Assembly (NCBI GenBank): GCA_028708195.1
Contig: JAQVZK010000192.1
Coordinates: 1-5,064, forward strand
Length of the DNA stretch: 5,064 nt
Source of the DNA: Desulfovibrio sp.
GTDB lineage: Bacteria > Desulfobacterota > Desulfovibrionia > Desulfovibrionales > Desulfovibrionaceae
Direction of reading: 5' to 3'
Both the position numbers and the translations under genes were made by a program. The first letter of the stretch is position 1. The number at the start of each line of letters is the position of its first letter. The notes beneath the pieces are model-generated. The model saw nothing but the letters and a program-made list of their open reading frames with translations, was not told the DNA's origin and did not search any database. This document shows, in pieces, positions 1 to 5,064 of the stretch.

Positions 1-302
1 TCTCCGACAACGGCTCCTGCTACACGGCAGGAGAAACAATAACTTTTGCCGCCGCGCTGGGCATCATCAGCAAGTTTACTCCAGTTCGCAGCCCCCAAAG
101 CAACGGCATGGCTGAAGCTCTCGTCAAAACATTCAAACGGGATTATGTCTTCTGCAACGACCGCTCAGATGCCGAAACGGTGATGGCGCAGCTCCCTGGC
201 TGGTTTGAAGACTATAATGAAAATGCCCCACATAAGGCCCTGCGGATGCTCTCACCTCGTGAGTTTATCCGTTCATTGCAAAACTTGGAGTGTCCGGTTT
301 AG
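1..302 (+). CDS. IS3-family (IS2-like) transposase OrfB, C-terminal part
   Basis: This is the C-terminal 99 residues of a DDE transposase; the 5' part lies outside the window, and the first full codon begins at base 3. The integrase-core signature is plain: SDNGS carries the second catalytic Asp, then PVRSPQSNGMAE carries the catalytic Glu. Exactly 35 residues lie between Asp and Glu, the D(35)E spacing of IS3-family enzymes. A Lys (in KTFKRD) stands seven residues after the Glu, also typical. The wording around NGMAEALVKTFKRDYV resembles the IS2 group as I remember it. Full OrfB proteins of this group are about 300 residues and are normally made as an OrfAB fusion by frameshifting, which cannot be checked here. 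The TAG stop (300-302) lies inside the right inverted repeat. No frameshift or internal stop is seen, so this end looks intact. It runs convergently with tonB. Confidence 0.93.
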   Translation, partial: SDNGSCYTAGETITFAAALGIISKFTPVRSPQSNGMAEALVKTFKRDYVFCNDRSDAETVMAQLPGWFEDYNENAPHKALRMLSPREFIRSLQNLECPV

Positions 303-316
303 CGGGGGCAACTCCA
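291..316 (+). repeat. Right terminal inverted repeat (IRR) of the IS2-like element
   Basis: Read on the minus strand from 316, the sequence begins TGGAGTTGCCCC and ends CCGGACA, 26 bp in all. As I recall it, the IS2 terminal repeat begins TGGATTTGCCCC and ends CCAGACA, so both outer blocks agree while the middle differs. The repeat overlaps the last codons and the TAG stop of the transposase. The left partner lies outside the window. Confidence 0.8.
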
Positions 317-335
317 AAAATATCAGCAAAAATTG

Positions 336-1025
336 TCACCGCAATTTAAATATGAAGGGCAATTCTACGAGAGTGCTTACCGGTTGCCCTTTAAGCCTGC
401 CAGGAGCGAAGCGCATGCTTTGTGCGGCCTTGATCGCCGATTCCTCGAAATGTCCGTCAGGTGTGGCTCTGACGACTTCACAGTTTCGCGGTTGGCCGGA
501 AGAATCCACAATAAGCCGCACGTTGACCGAGCCCTGCACGTTCATCCGGCGGGCCTTGGTGGGGTATTCCGGCTCAACGCGCCGGGTTATACTTGGCCGT
601 TGATCCAGCACATTGCTCTCATAGACACTCAGGCCGCCTATGGTGCGCGGCTGCGGGCCTGCGGGAGCGACGGGTGTAAGGGCGGGCGGCAGGGGGGCTG
701 CTTGTTCCTTGGCTACAGATTTATTGCTTTTTTTAGGACTAATTTTTTTTATGGCCGGCTTTGCTTTTTCACTTTTATTTGCTTGCGCATCTGTTTTTTG
801 AACTTGTGGTGCTGGCGGCGCAACCGTAGCCAGTGAGGGAGGTGCCGGGGCAGGTACCAAGGCCGGGGCGGGAGCCGGGGCAGGGGCAAATTCGGCAAGA
901 GCAACACGGAACACTTTTTCCGTAGTATCCGGGGCTTCATTGAACAGAAACAATATGCCGCCCAGCAGCAGCGTGTGCATGCCTAGAGAAAAAAACAGGG
1001 ATAGCCAGCGAGAAGCCGCCGTCAT
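336..1025 (-). CDS. tonB: TonB-family energy transducer protein
   Basis: A 229-residue TonB-like protein that links the ExbB/ExbD proton channel in the inner membrane to receptors in the outer membrane. A single N-terminal membrane segment (about residues 8-28) contains S13-LGM-H17, matching the SxxxH motif that TonB needs to respond to ExbB/ExbD. A periplasmic linker follows: Pro/Ala repeats (about 47-73), then a Lys-rich stretch (about 77-107), then more Pro/Ala. The C-terminal domain (about 145-229) has the typical order: EPEYP near its start, a VQGSVNVRLIVDSSG strand region, then the AIKAAQSMRFAP helix. The ATG overlaps the exbD stop as ATGA (1022-1025), and GAAGGA (1035-1040) lies 9 bases upstream as ribosome binding site, which fixes the start. 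The linker DNA holds runs of eight and seven A on the coding strand. The alternative reading as a TolA/TonB-like partner of a Tol system is less likely because no tolB or pal is visible. Confidence 0.92.
   Translation of the reverse strand: MTAASRWLSLFFSLGMHTLLLGGILFLFNEAPDTTEKVFRVALAEFAPAPAPAPALVPAPAPPSLATVAPPAPQVQKTDAQANKSEKAKPAIKKISPKKSNKSVAKEQAAPLPPALTPVAPAGPQPRTIGGLSVYESNVLDQRPSITRRVEPEYPTKARRMNVQGSVNVRLIVDSSGQPRNCEVVRATPDGHFEESAIKAAQSMRFAPGRLKGQPVSTLVELPFIFKLR
728..750 (-). repeat. Paired poly-A tracts in the tonB linker
   Basis: On the coding strand there is a run of eight A (743-750) and, nine bases downstream, a run of seven A (728-734). They encode Lys-Lys pairs in the Lys-rich linker. 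The first run reads ATA AAA AAA ATT in frame, so it contains the A_AAA_AAA heptamer in the phase used for -1 slippage. The surrounding stretch (about 705-800) is clearly more AT-rich than the rest of the operon. Confidence 0.8.
844..884 (-). repeat. Short GC-rich direct repeats encoding the TonB Pro/Ala linker
   Basis: GCCGGGGC(A/G)GG occurs three times on the plus strand at 844-854, 862-872 and 874-884. The offsets are 18 and 12 bases, so all copies are in the same tonB reading frame and encode Pro/Ala units. Gain or loss of a unit would keep the frame and change only linker length. Confidence 0.75.
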
Positions 1026-1501
1026 GGCATGTTGTCCTTCTTGCTGCCCGGAGCCGCAGTAGCGCCTGAAGATTCACGGGTTTTCACATCTGCAGAAACA
1101 TCGGTGACTGAAGTGGTCACAAGCCCCACATCGCTGACGCCCGCACCGCGCACACGATCCATAACGTGCATGACCATGCCGTAGGGCACGTCTTTGTCGG
1201 CACGTACAAAGAGCTGGCGTCCGGCGTTCTTTACACGCGTGGTGAGAACATCGGGCAAGTCGGCCAGCCCGGTTTCATAATCGTCAAGATATATCGCCCC
1301 GTTGGATTTGATGGTCAGGATGATGTGATCGTCCTCAGTGGGCAAAACCTCCGAAGTTTCCACCTTGGGCAGGGCCACATCAAGGCCTTCAGTCATCATA
1401 GGGGCAGTGACCATAAAGATGACCAGCAGCACCAGCATGACGTCCACGAACGGGGTCACGTTGATATCGGCAACAAAATCGTCGTCTGTGGATGCGGCCA
1501 T
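1022..1501 (-). CDS. exbD: ExbD/TolR-family biopolymer transport protein
   Basis: A 159-residue inner-membrane protein of the ExbD/TolR family, the part of the proton channel that works with ExbB to energise TonB. The N-terminus is cytoplasmic. The single membrane segment (about residues 18-36) begins INVTPFVDVMLVLLVIFMV and carries D20, the membrane Asp conserved in this family for proton transfer. The periplasmic domain ends in the usual LFVRADKDVPYG...VMDRVRGAGVSDVGLVT block (about 98-129). A Ser/Ala/Gly/Lys tail of about 20 residues follows; E. coli ExbD is about 141 residues, so the tail accounts for most of the extra length. The ATG is 2 bp after the exbB stop and is preceded by GAGGAG (1510-1515) at 8 bases, a strong ribosome binding site within the end of exbB. 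The wording INVTPF is nearer ExbD than TolR. Confidence 0.93.
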   Translation of the reverse strand: MAASTDDDFVADINVTPFVDVMLVLLVIFMVTAPMMTEGLDVALPKVETSEVLPTEDDHIILTIKSNGAIYLDDYETGLADLPDVLTTRVKNAGRQLFVRADKDVPYGMVMHVMDRVRGAGVSDVGLVTTSVTDVSADVKTRESSGATAAPGSKKDNMP

Positions 1502-1503
1502 GA

Positions 1504-2193
1504 TCAGCGCTCCTCGGCAAAGCTGATGCCCTTGCTGTATTCCGGCGCTTCGTGCTGCAGCCTATTGAGCAACTGCCCGGCGTAGTTGATGGATACACCC
1601 TCGATGTACGTCAACTTTGCCCTGAATACGTTGTAGCCGCACACGGCGGGTATGGCCACAAACAGGCCGACCGCCGTGGCAATAAGCGCCTCGGCGATGC
1701 CGGGGGCCACTGTTGCCAGCGAAACGCTTTTCATCTGGGCTATGGCGGTAAAGGAATACATGATTCCCCACACGGTGCCGAACAGGCCGATGAATGGAGC
1801 AGTATTGGCGGCGGTGGCCAGTAGCGCCAGCGATGATTTGAGCCGCGCCATTTCTTCGGCAATGGCAAAGTGCAGGGCGCGGCGTACGTTGTCATTGAGC
1901 AGCCGGTCGGTATCCCCCGTGCGTGTAAGGCGGTTATATTCACGAACGGCGCGGCGGGTGATGCCGTACAGGGGCGACTGCCTGTCAGCTTCCATCACGG
2001 GCAGGGCATGACTCAGATCCGCAGCATCGTCAAAAGCCGCAAGCCCTTCCTGGGTGCGTCTTTGGGCGGCGCGCAACGTGAACCATTTGCCGCACATATA
2101 CGCCCAACTGGCTACAGACATGAACAACAGCAGCACTAACACGCATTTTGAAAGAAGCGTGGCCTGCAGTATGGCCTCAATCATGGAATTCAT
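1504..2193 (-). CDS. exbB: ExbB/TolQ-family proton channel subunit (MotA/TolQ/ExbB domain)
   Basis: A 229-residue inner-membrane protein with three predicted membrane helices (about 14-35, 125-150 and 166-190) and a cytoplasmic loop between the first two, the fold of ExbB/TolQ. The most conserved block is present: LATAANTAPFIGLFGTVWGI (124-143), followed by VAPGIAEALIATAVGLFVAIPAV (162-184), which forms helix 3. It partners ExbD and TonB, encoded directly downstream, to use the proton gradient. Sequence alone does not separate ExbB from TolQ; the neighbouring uptake transporter favours ExbB. Two starts are possible: ATG at 2193 with GGGGG four bases upstream, or ATG at 2184 (Met4), about 13 bases from the same G-run. 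I chose 2193. It follows the ATPase gene after 64 bp, the one gap in the gene row. Confidence 0.92.
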   Translation of the reverse strand: MNSMIEAILQATLLSKCVLVLLLFMSVASWAYMCGKWFTLRAAQRRTQEGLAAFDDAADLSHALPVMEADRQSPLYGITRRAVREYNRLTRTGDTDRLLNDNVRRALHFAIAEEMARLKSSLALLATAANTAPFIGLFGTVWGIMYSFTAIAQMKSVSLATVAPGIAEALIATAVGLFVAIPAVCGYNVFRAKLTYIEGVSINYAGQLLNRLQHEAPEYSKGISFAEER

Positions 2194-2257
2194 CTGGCCC
2201 CCTGATGATACAGTATGCGGTTAAACTTAAAAGAGAATTACTTGCCAGCCTGAATTC
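2194..2257 (-). other. Intergenic gap between ATPase gene and exbB
   Basis: This 64-bp stretch is the only spacer in the minus-strand gene row and is more AT-rich than the genes around it. It contains one copy of a 10-bp direct repeat and most of a 6-bp inverted repeat. I find no convincing -35/-10 pair and no GC-rich hairpin with a T-run, so read-through from the ABC genes into exbB is the simplest view. A weak internal promoter cannot be excluded. Confidence 0.6.
2198..2202 (-). promoter_or_regulatory. Probable ribosome binding site of exbB (G-run)
   Basis: A run of five G on the minus strand lies four bases before the ATG at 2193. It is the only purine-rich, anti-Shine-Dalgarno-compatible stretch upstream of the gene. 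It supports the 2193 start over Met4, for which the distance would be long. Confidence 0.5.
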
Positions 2258-2266
2258 TTAAAAGAG
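2226..2266. repeat. 10-bp direct repeat CTTAAAAGAG, with weak inverted repeat
   Basis: CTTAAAAGAG occurs at 2226-2235 and again at 2257-2266, start to start 31 bp. The second copy covers the last codons and TAA stop of the ATPase gene. Between and overlapping them, AGAATT (2234-2239) and AATTCT (2253-2258) can pair around a 13-base loop. The stem is short and AT-rich, so it is not a credible terminator. The repeat could be a protein site or chance. Confidence 0.5.
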
Positions 2267-3007
2267 CACATGAGGTATGCCATCGATGCTCTGCAAGCGA
2301 ACAGGAATGCCATATACCCGACTCAGATCATATTCACGCAACTCTGATACCGGTCCTTGGTAGGCGAGGCGTCCTTGGTGTAGCAGCATGGCCTCGTGCG
2401 CGTAACGCAGTGCGTAACTCAGGTGGTGCAAAACGATGAGCACGCACATGCATTTGCTTGTAGCAAGCCTTACGATTGTTTCGAGTATTTCAACTTGATT
2501 GCGGATATCCAGATGGTTGACGGGCTCGTCCAGCAAAAGCACGGGGGCTTCCTGGGCAAGCGCACGGGCGATTAGCGTCTTTTGCAGTTCGCCGCCGCTG
2601 AGGCTGGTGACGCACTGCTTTTGCAGGTGGGCAATATCCAGTTCTTCAAGAATGGTCTGTGTCTTTAGGCGATCATCCCTGCCGGGCAACCAGCCCATGT
2701 GGGATCTGCGTCCCAAAAGTACAGCATCAAAAACGCTGCATGGCACAGGATGAACGGCCTGCGGCAAGTAGGCTACAGTTTGCGCGCGTTGAGGGGCGCT
2801 CAGGCCAGAAAGGGCCGTCTCCTGGTGAAGCACACGTCCAGATGTGGGGCGGTCAAGTCCGGCCACAATCCTGACAAGTGTGCTTTTGCCAGCGCCATTA
2901 GGGCCGATAAGGGCCATGCAACGTCCCGGCTCAAGGCAGAATGATATGTCCTCAAGTATGGTTCTACCTGACCGCGCCACAAGATAAATATTTTCGGCCT
3001 TAAGCAT
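2258..3007 (-). CDS. ABC transporter ATPase, iron-complex/cobalamin importer type (FecE/BtuD-like)
   Basis: A 249-residue cytoplasmic ATPase that powers the FecCD-type permease encoded upstream. Residues from Met1 at 3007: Walker A GPNGAGKST (35-43), Q-loop Gln83, signature LSGGE (136-140), Walker B VLLLDEP (156-162), D-loop NHLD (164-167) and switch His in VLHH (His194). The residue after that His is His rather than the Asp common in this family (VLHDL), a small oddity. The frame stays open upstream to a TTG at 3070, which would give 270 residues, but I prefer ATG 3007. It has GGGG (3017-3020) nine bases upstream, it starts at MLKAENIYLV where family members begin, and it overlaps the permease stop by 8 bp, a normal translational-coupling arrangement. 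The C-terminal tail after about residue 212 (GP..ELRE...VYGIPV) is usual for this importer class. Function as a type II importer ATPase is secure; substrate is not. Confidence 0.93.
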   Translation of the reverse strand: MLKAENIYLVARSGRTILEDISFCLEPGRCMALIGPNGAGKSTLVRIVAGLDRPTSGRVLHQETALSGLSAPQRAQTVAYLPQAVHPVPCSVFDAVLLGRRSHMGWLPGRDDRLKTQTILEELDIAHLQKQCVTSLSGGELQKTLIARALAQEAPVLLLDEPVNHLDIRNQVEILETIVRLATSKCMCVLIVLHHLSYALRYAHEAMLLHQGRLAYQGPVSELREYDLSRVYGIPVRLQSIDGIPHVLF

Positions 3008-4148
3008 GAGCTTTGGCCCCTTTGAAAAGGATGCATAAAAAAACTGGAACTCCGGTGAAGGCGCAGACAATACCTATGGGCAACAGCGCAGGGTATATGG
3101 CGGTCTGGGCAACAAGGTCGGCCGCCAGTAAAAAACACGCGCCAAACAAGGCAGAGCCACCCAGAAGAAAGAAATGTCCGGCGTGGGGAAAGGTCAGGCG
3201 CACCATGTGGGGGGCCACCAAGCCCACAAAGCCGATGACACCGTAAAAGGCCGTCGCAAAGGCAGCCATAAGTGAGGCCATGAACAAGGTCGCACAACGT
3301 AACCGCAGTACTGACACGCCCAAGGCCGTGGCCTGAGCATCGCCCCATCGCAGCGTGTCGTAGTCAAGATTGTGGTGCAAAGAAAACGCAAGACCAGTCA
3401 GCAGCACAACCCCTACAAGCGTGGTTTCGCGCCAGCCTCCTCTGCTCAGGTCACCAAAGCTCCAGAATACGGAAGCGGCCACCTGGCTGTCAGTGGCGAA
3501 ATACTGCAAAGACATGGTGGCTGCCCCAAAAAGGGTCGACAGGGCTACCCCTGCAAGTATAAGGCCCTGTGGCCCCATACCCCGCACCATGCTGAAGGCC
3601 AGTATAAGCAAGGCCGCCCCAAGAGAACCCGCCAGTGCGCCCACGGCGACAATGCTTAATCCGCCCAGGCCGCCGACGGTGGGTAGAATAATCATGGAAA
3701 AGCTGGCTCCGAAAGCCGCTCCCTGTGAAAGACCAAGGGTAAAAGACGAAGCCAGGGGGTTGTTAAGCACGTTTTGCAGCATGGTTCCGGTAAGAGCCAG
3801 CGACGCCCCTACAGCCAAGGCTGCACAAACTTTGGGCAAGCGTAAGTGGAGCACAAAATAGCGCAAGGATTCATCGCCCGAAGAACTGAACAGGGCCGAA
3901 CAGATGTCTGCCCACGAGCGCGAAACTGCCCCAAGCTTGATGCCTGCCAAGCCCAGCAACAGGGCAACAATCAAAAGCCCCGCCGCTGTGCAGGCGCGCG
4001 CAAAAGGGGTGTCCCACGGCAGGGAGCAGCGATGCTGCTTTTCTGTGGCACCGTCTTGTTTTTTCAGGCGGTCGCAGATGTTGCGAGGCTGGGGGGTAAT
4101 GCCCGGCTGATCGACGGTTTTTTTACCGGGCATAATCCAGTCCCACAT
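3000..4148 (-). CDS. FecCD-family ABC transporter permease (iron-complex/cobalamin type)
   Basis: A 382-residue polytopic inner-membrane protein, the translocation channel for the substrate delivered by the binding protein encoded upstream. FecCD landmarks occur in order: LRLPKV (102-107), LTGTMLQNVLNNPLAS (119-134), LGLSQGAAFGA (138-148), WSFGDLS (229-235), WGDAQATALGV (268-278), GVIGFVGLVAPHMVR (303-317, the segment that meets the ATPase), LPIGIVCAFTGVPVFL (356-371). About nine or ten hydrophobic segments start near residue 56. The N-terminus is unusual: some 50 polar residues precede the first membrane segment, making the protein longer than the common 330-350. Starting at Met6 (ATG 4133) would remove only five residues. 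With ATG 4148 the gene overlaps the binding-protein gene by 26 bp; with 4133, by 11 bp. Neither start has a clearly better ribosome site. A run of seven A (4118-4124) lies just after Met6. The 3' end overlaps the ATPase start. Confidence 0.94.
   Translation of the reverse strand: MWDWIMPGKKTVDQPGITPQPRNICDRLKKQDGATEKQHRCSLPWDTPFARACTAAGLLIVALLLGLAGIKLGAVSRSWADICSALFSSSGDESLRYFVLHLRLPKVCAALAVGASLALTGTMLQNVLNNPLASSFTLGLSQGAAFGASFSMIILPTVGGLGGLSIVAVGALAGSLGAALLILAFSMVRGMGPQGLILAGVALSTLFGAATMSLQYFATDSQVAASVFWSFGDLSRGGWRETTLVGVVLLTGLAFSLHHNLDYDTLRWGDAQATALGVSVLRLRCATLFMASLMAAFATAFYGVIGFVGLVAPHMVRLTFPHAGHFFLLGGSALFGACFLLAADLVAQTAIYPALLPIGIVCAFTGVPVFLCILFKGAKAHA
3017..3020 (-). promoter_or_regulatory. 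Ribosome binding site deciding the ATPase start
   Basis: AAAGGGG on the minus strand, with its four G at 3017-3020, lies nine bases before the ATG at 3007 and inside the 3' end of the permease gene. It supports the 249-residue ATPase rather than the longer form from a TTG at 3070. Confidence 0.55.
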
Positions 4149-5064
4149 CTGTCAGCTGCAGCCTGCCCGGCCTACCGGTGACGCGCACCATATCTTCGTA
4201 AAGGGGACAGCCGTTGAAAAGGATAAATATTTCGTCAGCCATGTCTTCTGGATCAAGGTCGGCATATCTCTGGGGATAAGCGGCCTTGGCCATAAAAAAT
4301 GCGTTGATGTACAGCACTTCTGGATTATTGAAGTAGGCCGTATGTGGCAGCAGCAGCCAGACGTTGCCGCGTACCAGAGCAGAGATCCGTTCATAGTAGC
4401 TCCGTTCACTGCCCAGCCCCTGCCGTATGAGAGGCAGCCCGTTGCCATCAATGAAAATCAGGGGTGGGTTGGCCTCCAGCAGAAATTCCTTATTGATGAA
4501 GAAATGCCCTGATCGGCCCATGCCGTCGGCCACGTTTTTGACGCCAGACAGGGCGAATGGCAAAAAGTCGGCAGCCGTACTTTTGATATCCTGGTTGCCC
4601 TTGTACGAAAGGCCGCCCAAGTAGGCCTGTGCCTCTTCGTCTTCCACCGGAGCGGGCAGCCGTGAGGCCAGAGCACGAACGCCCCTGACCACTTCCTCAG
4701 CGCGGCTTTCATTACCCAAAATACTTCCGGCAAGAAGGATGGAATCAAAAAAAATCTCACTGTCGAAAGCGGGTTGCCCCTGGCTCAAGGCAATTACGGG
4801 GGTGCGCAGTTTGCGCTGGAGTAGATCCGGTTCAGCCGGGTCGGTGGAAATGATGAAGACCACATCCGGGGCAAGCCCCACAATGCGTTCAAAGTTCGGT
4901 ACTCGTATGGCTCCAGCCTTGCCCACGACAGGCATGTCTTTGAAACGCTCCCGGTTACAAAGCACATAGGGTTTGGCGATGACGGTTTTGTCGATGTCTT
5001 CCACACCCACGCTTTTGTCCTGTGCGCCAAGGTACGTCACAAAGGCCATACTGCTGCCATGGGC
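4123..5064 (-). CDS. Periplasmic substrate-binding protein of an iron-complex-type ABC importer (5' end outside window)
   Basis: 313 residues are visible and the frame is open to the window edge. It matches the periplasmic binding protein 2 fold (FhuD/BtuF/FepB type): an opening YLGAQDKSVGVEDID strand, then GKAGAIRVPNFERIVGLAPDVVFI, the usual 'n.E.i..l.PD.V' segment of the N-lobe, a long linking helix region (about FDSILLAGSILGNESRAEEVVRGV), and a C-lobe. An internal ATG at 5049 is not likely the true start: no ribosome site is seen, the residues before it (AHGSS) fit the family, and a signal peptide is still needed. Probably 40-80 residues are missing. The block YLGGLSYKGNQDIKST with FLPF, KNVAD and FIDGNGL resembles a subgroup of 'iron complex' binding proteins also known from anaerobes and archaea, as I remember it; its ligand is unknown to me. 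The gene overlaps the permease start, which supports joint translation. Confidence 0.88.
   Translation of the reverse strand, partial: AHGSSMAFVTYLGAQDKSVGVEDIDKTVIAKPYVLCNRERFKDMPVVGKAGAIRVPNFERIVGLAPDVVFIISTDPAEPDLLQRKLRTPVIALSQGQPAFDSEIFFDSILLAGSILGNESRAEEVVRGVRALASRLPAPVEDEEAQAYLGGLSYKGNQDIKSTAADFLPFALSGVKNVADGMGRSGHFFINKEFLLEANPPLIFIDGNGLPLIRQGLGSERSYYERISALVRGNVWLLLPHTAYFNNPEVLYINAFFMAKAAYPQRYADLDPEDMADEIFILFNGCPLYEDMVRVTGRPGRLQLTDVGLDYAR

Larger units (their letters stand above)
1..316 (+). mobile_element. Right end of an IS3-family, IS2-like insertion sequence
   Basis: The element runs from beyond the left window edge to base 316, where it ends in CA, the usual 3' terminus of IS3-family elements. 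It contains the transposase C-terminus and the right inverted repeat. The boundary rests on the repeat's resemblance to the IS2 end (from memory) and on the switch at 317 to sequence leading directly into the tonB stop. The left end, orfA and the matching inverted repeat are not in the window, so whether the copy is complete cannot be judged. Confidence 0.85.

Noticed and set aside
205..603. Plus-strand open frame spanning the IS end and the tonB 3' half
   Set aside because: It crosses the IS boundary, overlaps the transposase in another frame and shows no family features; an artefact of the junction.
333..836. Plus-strand open frame of 167 codons opposite tonB
   Set aside because: It lies wholly antisense to a well-supported tonB, has no ribosome site or recognisable domain, and its composition mirrors the GC-rich tonB codons.
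1025..1504. Interpretation of exbB-exbD-tonB as the Tol-Pal system (tolQ-tolR-tolA)
   Set aside because: ExbB/TolQ and ExbD/TolR are hard to separate, but INVTPF in the ExbD protein, the SxxxH anchor and TonB-type C-terminal domain, the adjoining uptake transporter and the absence of tolB/pal favour a TonB system. Genes displaced beyond the insertion sequence could reopen this.
1652..2011. Plus-strand open frame opposite exbB (and others opposite exbD at 1166-1585 and the permease at 3370-3861)
   Set aside because: They are antisense shadows of confidently identified membrane-protein genes, with no start signals or known motifs.
2234..2258. Inverted repeat AGAATT/AATTCT as a transcription terminator
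   Set aside because: The 6-bp stem has one GC pair flanked by AT pairs and a 13-base loop; too weak for an intrinsic terminator, and the flanking genes look co-transcribed.
4118..4133. Run of seven A at the binding-protein/permease junction as a programmed frameshift fusing the two proteins
   Set aside because: The binding-protein stop TAA uses the first A bases of the run, so ribosomes in that frame terminate before they can slip on it. Ordinary stop/start overlap explains the layout.
1..5064. CRISPR array, tRNA, rRNA or riboswitch
   Set aside because: No regularly spaced repeats, cloverleaf-like sequence or conserved RNA motif was noticed, and nearly the whole window is accounted for by protein-coding genes.

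Overview
The window looks like a chromosomal segment from a Gram-negative bacterium. It carries a TonB/ExbB/ExbD energy-coupling set, which only makes sense with an outer membrane. The moderately GC-rich coding, the compact gene overlaps and the style of the proteins remind me of the Desulfovibrio group, but that is an impression and not a proof.

Region 1 (1-316, plus strand) is the right end of an insertion sequence of the IS3 family, IS2-like. It holds the last 99 codons of the DDE transposase (OrfB) with the second Asp and the Glu of the catalytic triad, followed by a 26-bp terminal inverted repeat that contains the transposase stop codon. The left end of the element is outside the window. 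Only 19 bp (317-335) separate the element from the tonB stop codon, and there is no visible terminator between them.

Region 2 (336-5064, minus strand) is one tightly packed gene row, read from high to low coordinates. It encodes a periplasmic iron-complex-type binding protein (5' end outside the window), a FecCD-family inner-membrane permease, an ABC ATPase, then ExbB, ExbD and TonB. The binding protein overlaps the permease, the permease overlaps the ATPase by 8 bp, exbB and exbD are 2 bp apart, and exbD and tonB share ATGA. The only real gap is 64 bp between the ATPase and exbB. It holds a 10-bp direct repeat and a weak inverted repeat but no convincing promoter or terminator.

Together these genes form most of a two-membrane uptake route. 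ExbB-ExbD-TonB carries proton-motive energy to an outer-membrane receptor (not in the window). The binding protein takes the substrate in the periplasm and the permease/ATPase pair moves it into the cytoplasm. The family fits ferric siderophore, haem, cobalamin or a similar metal complex; the exact substrate cannot be read from the sequence. I see no new kind of system here. The most useful points are the insertion sequence abutting the operon end, the homopolymeric A tracts in tonB, the corrected ATPase start and the unassigned substrate.
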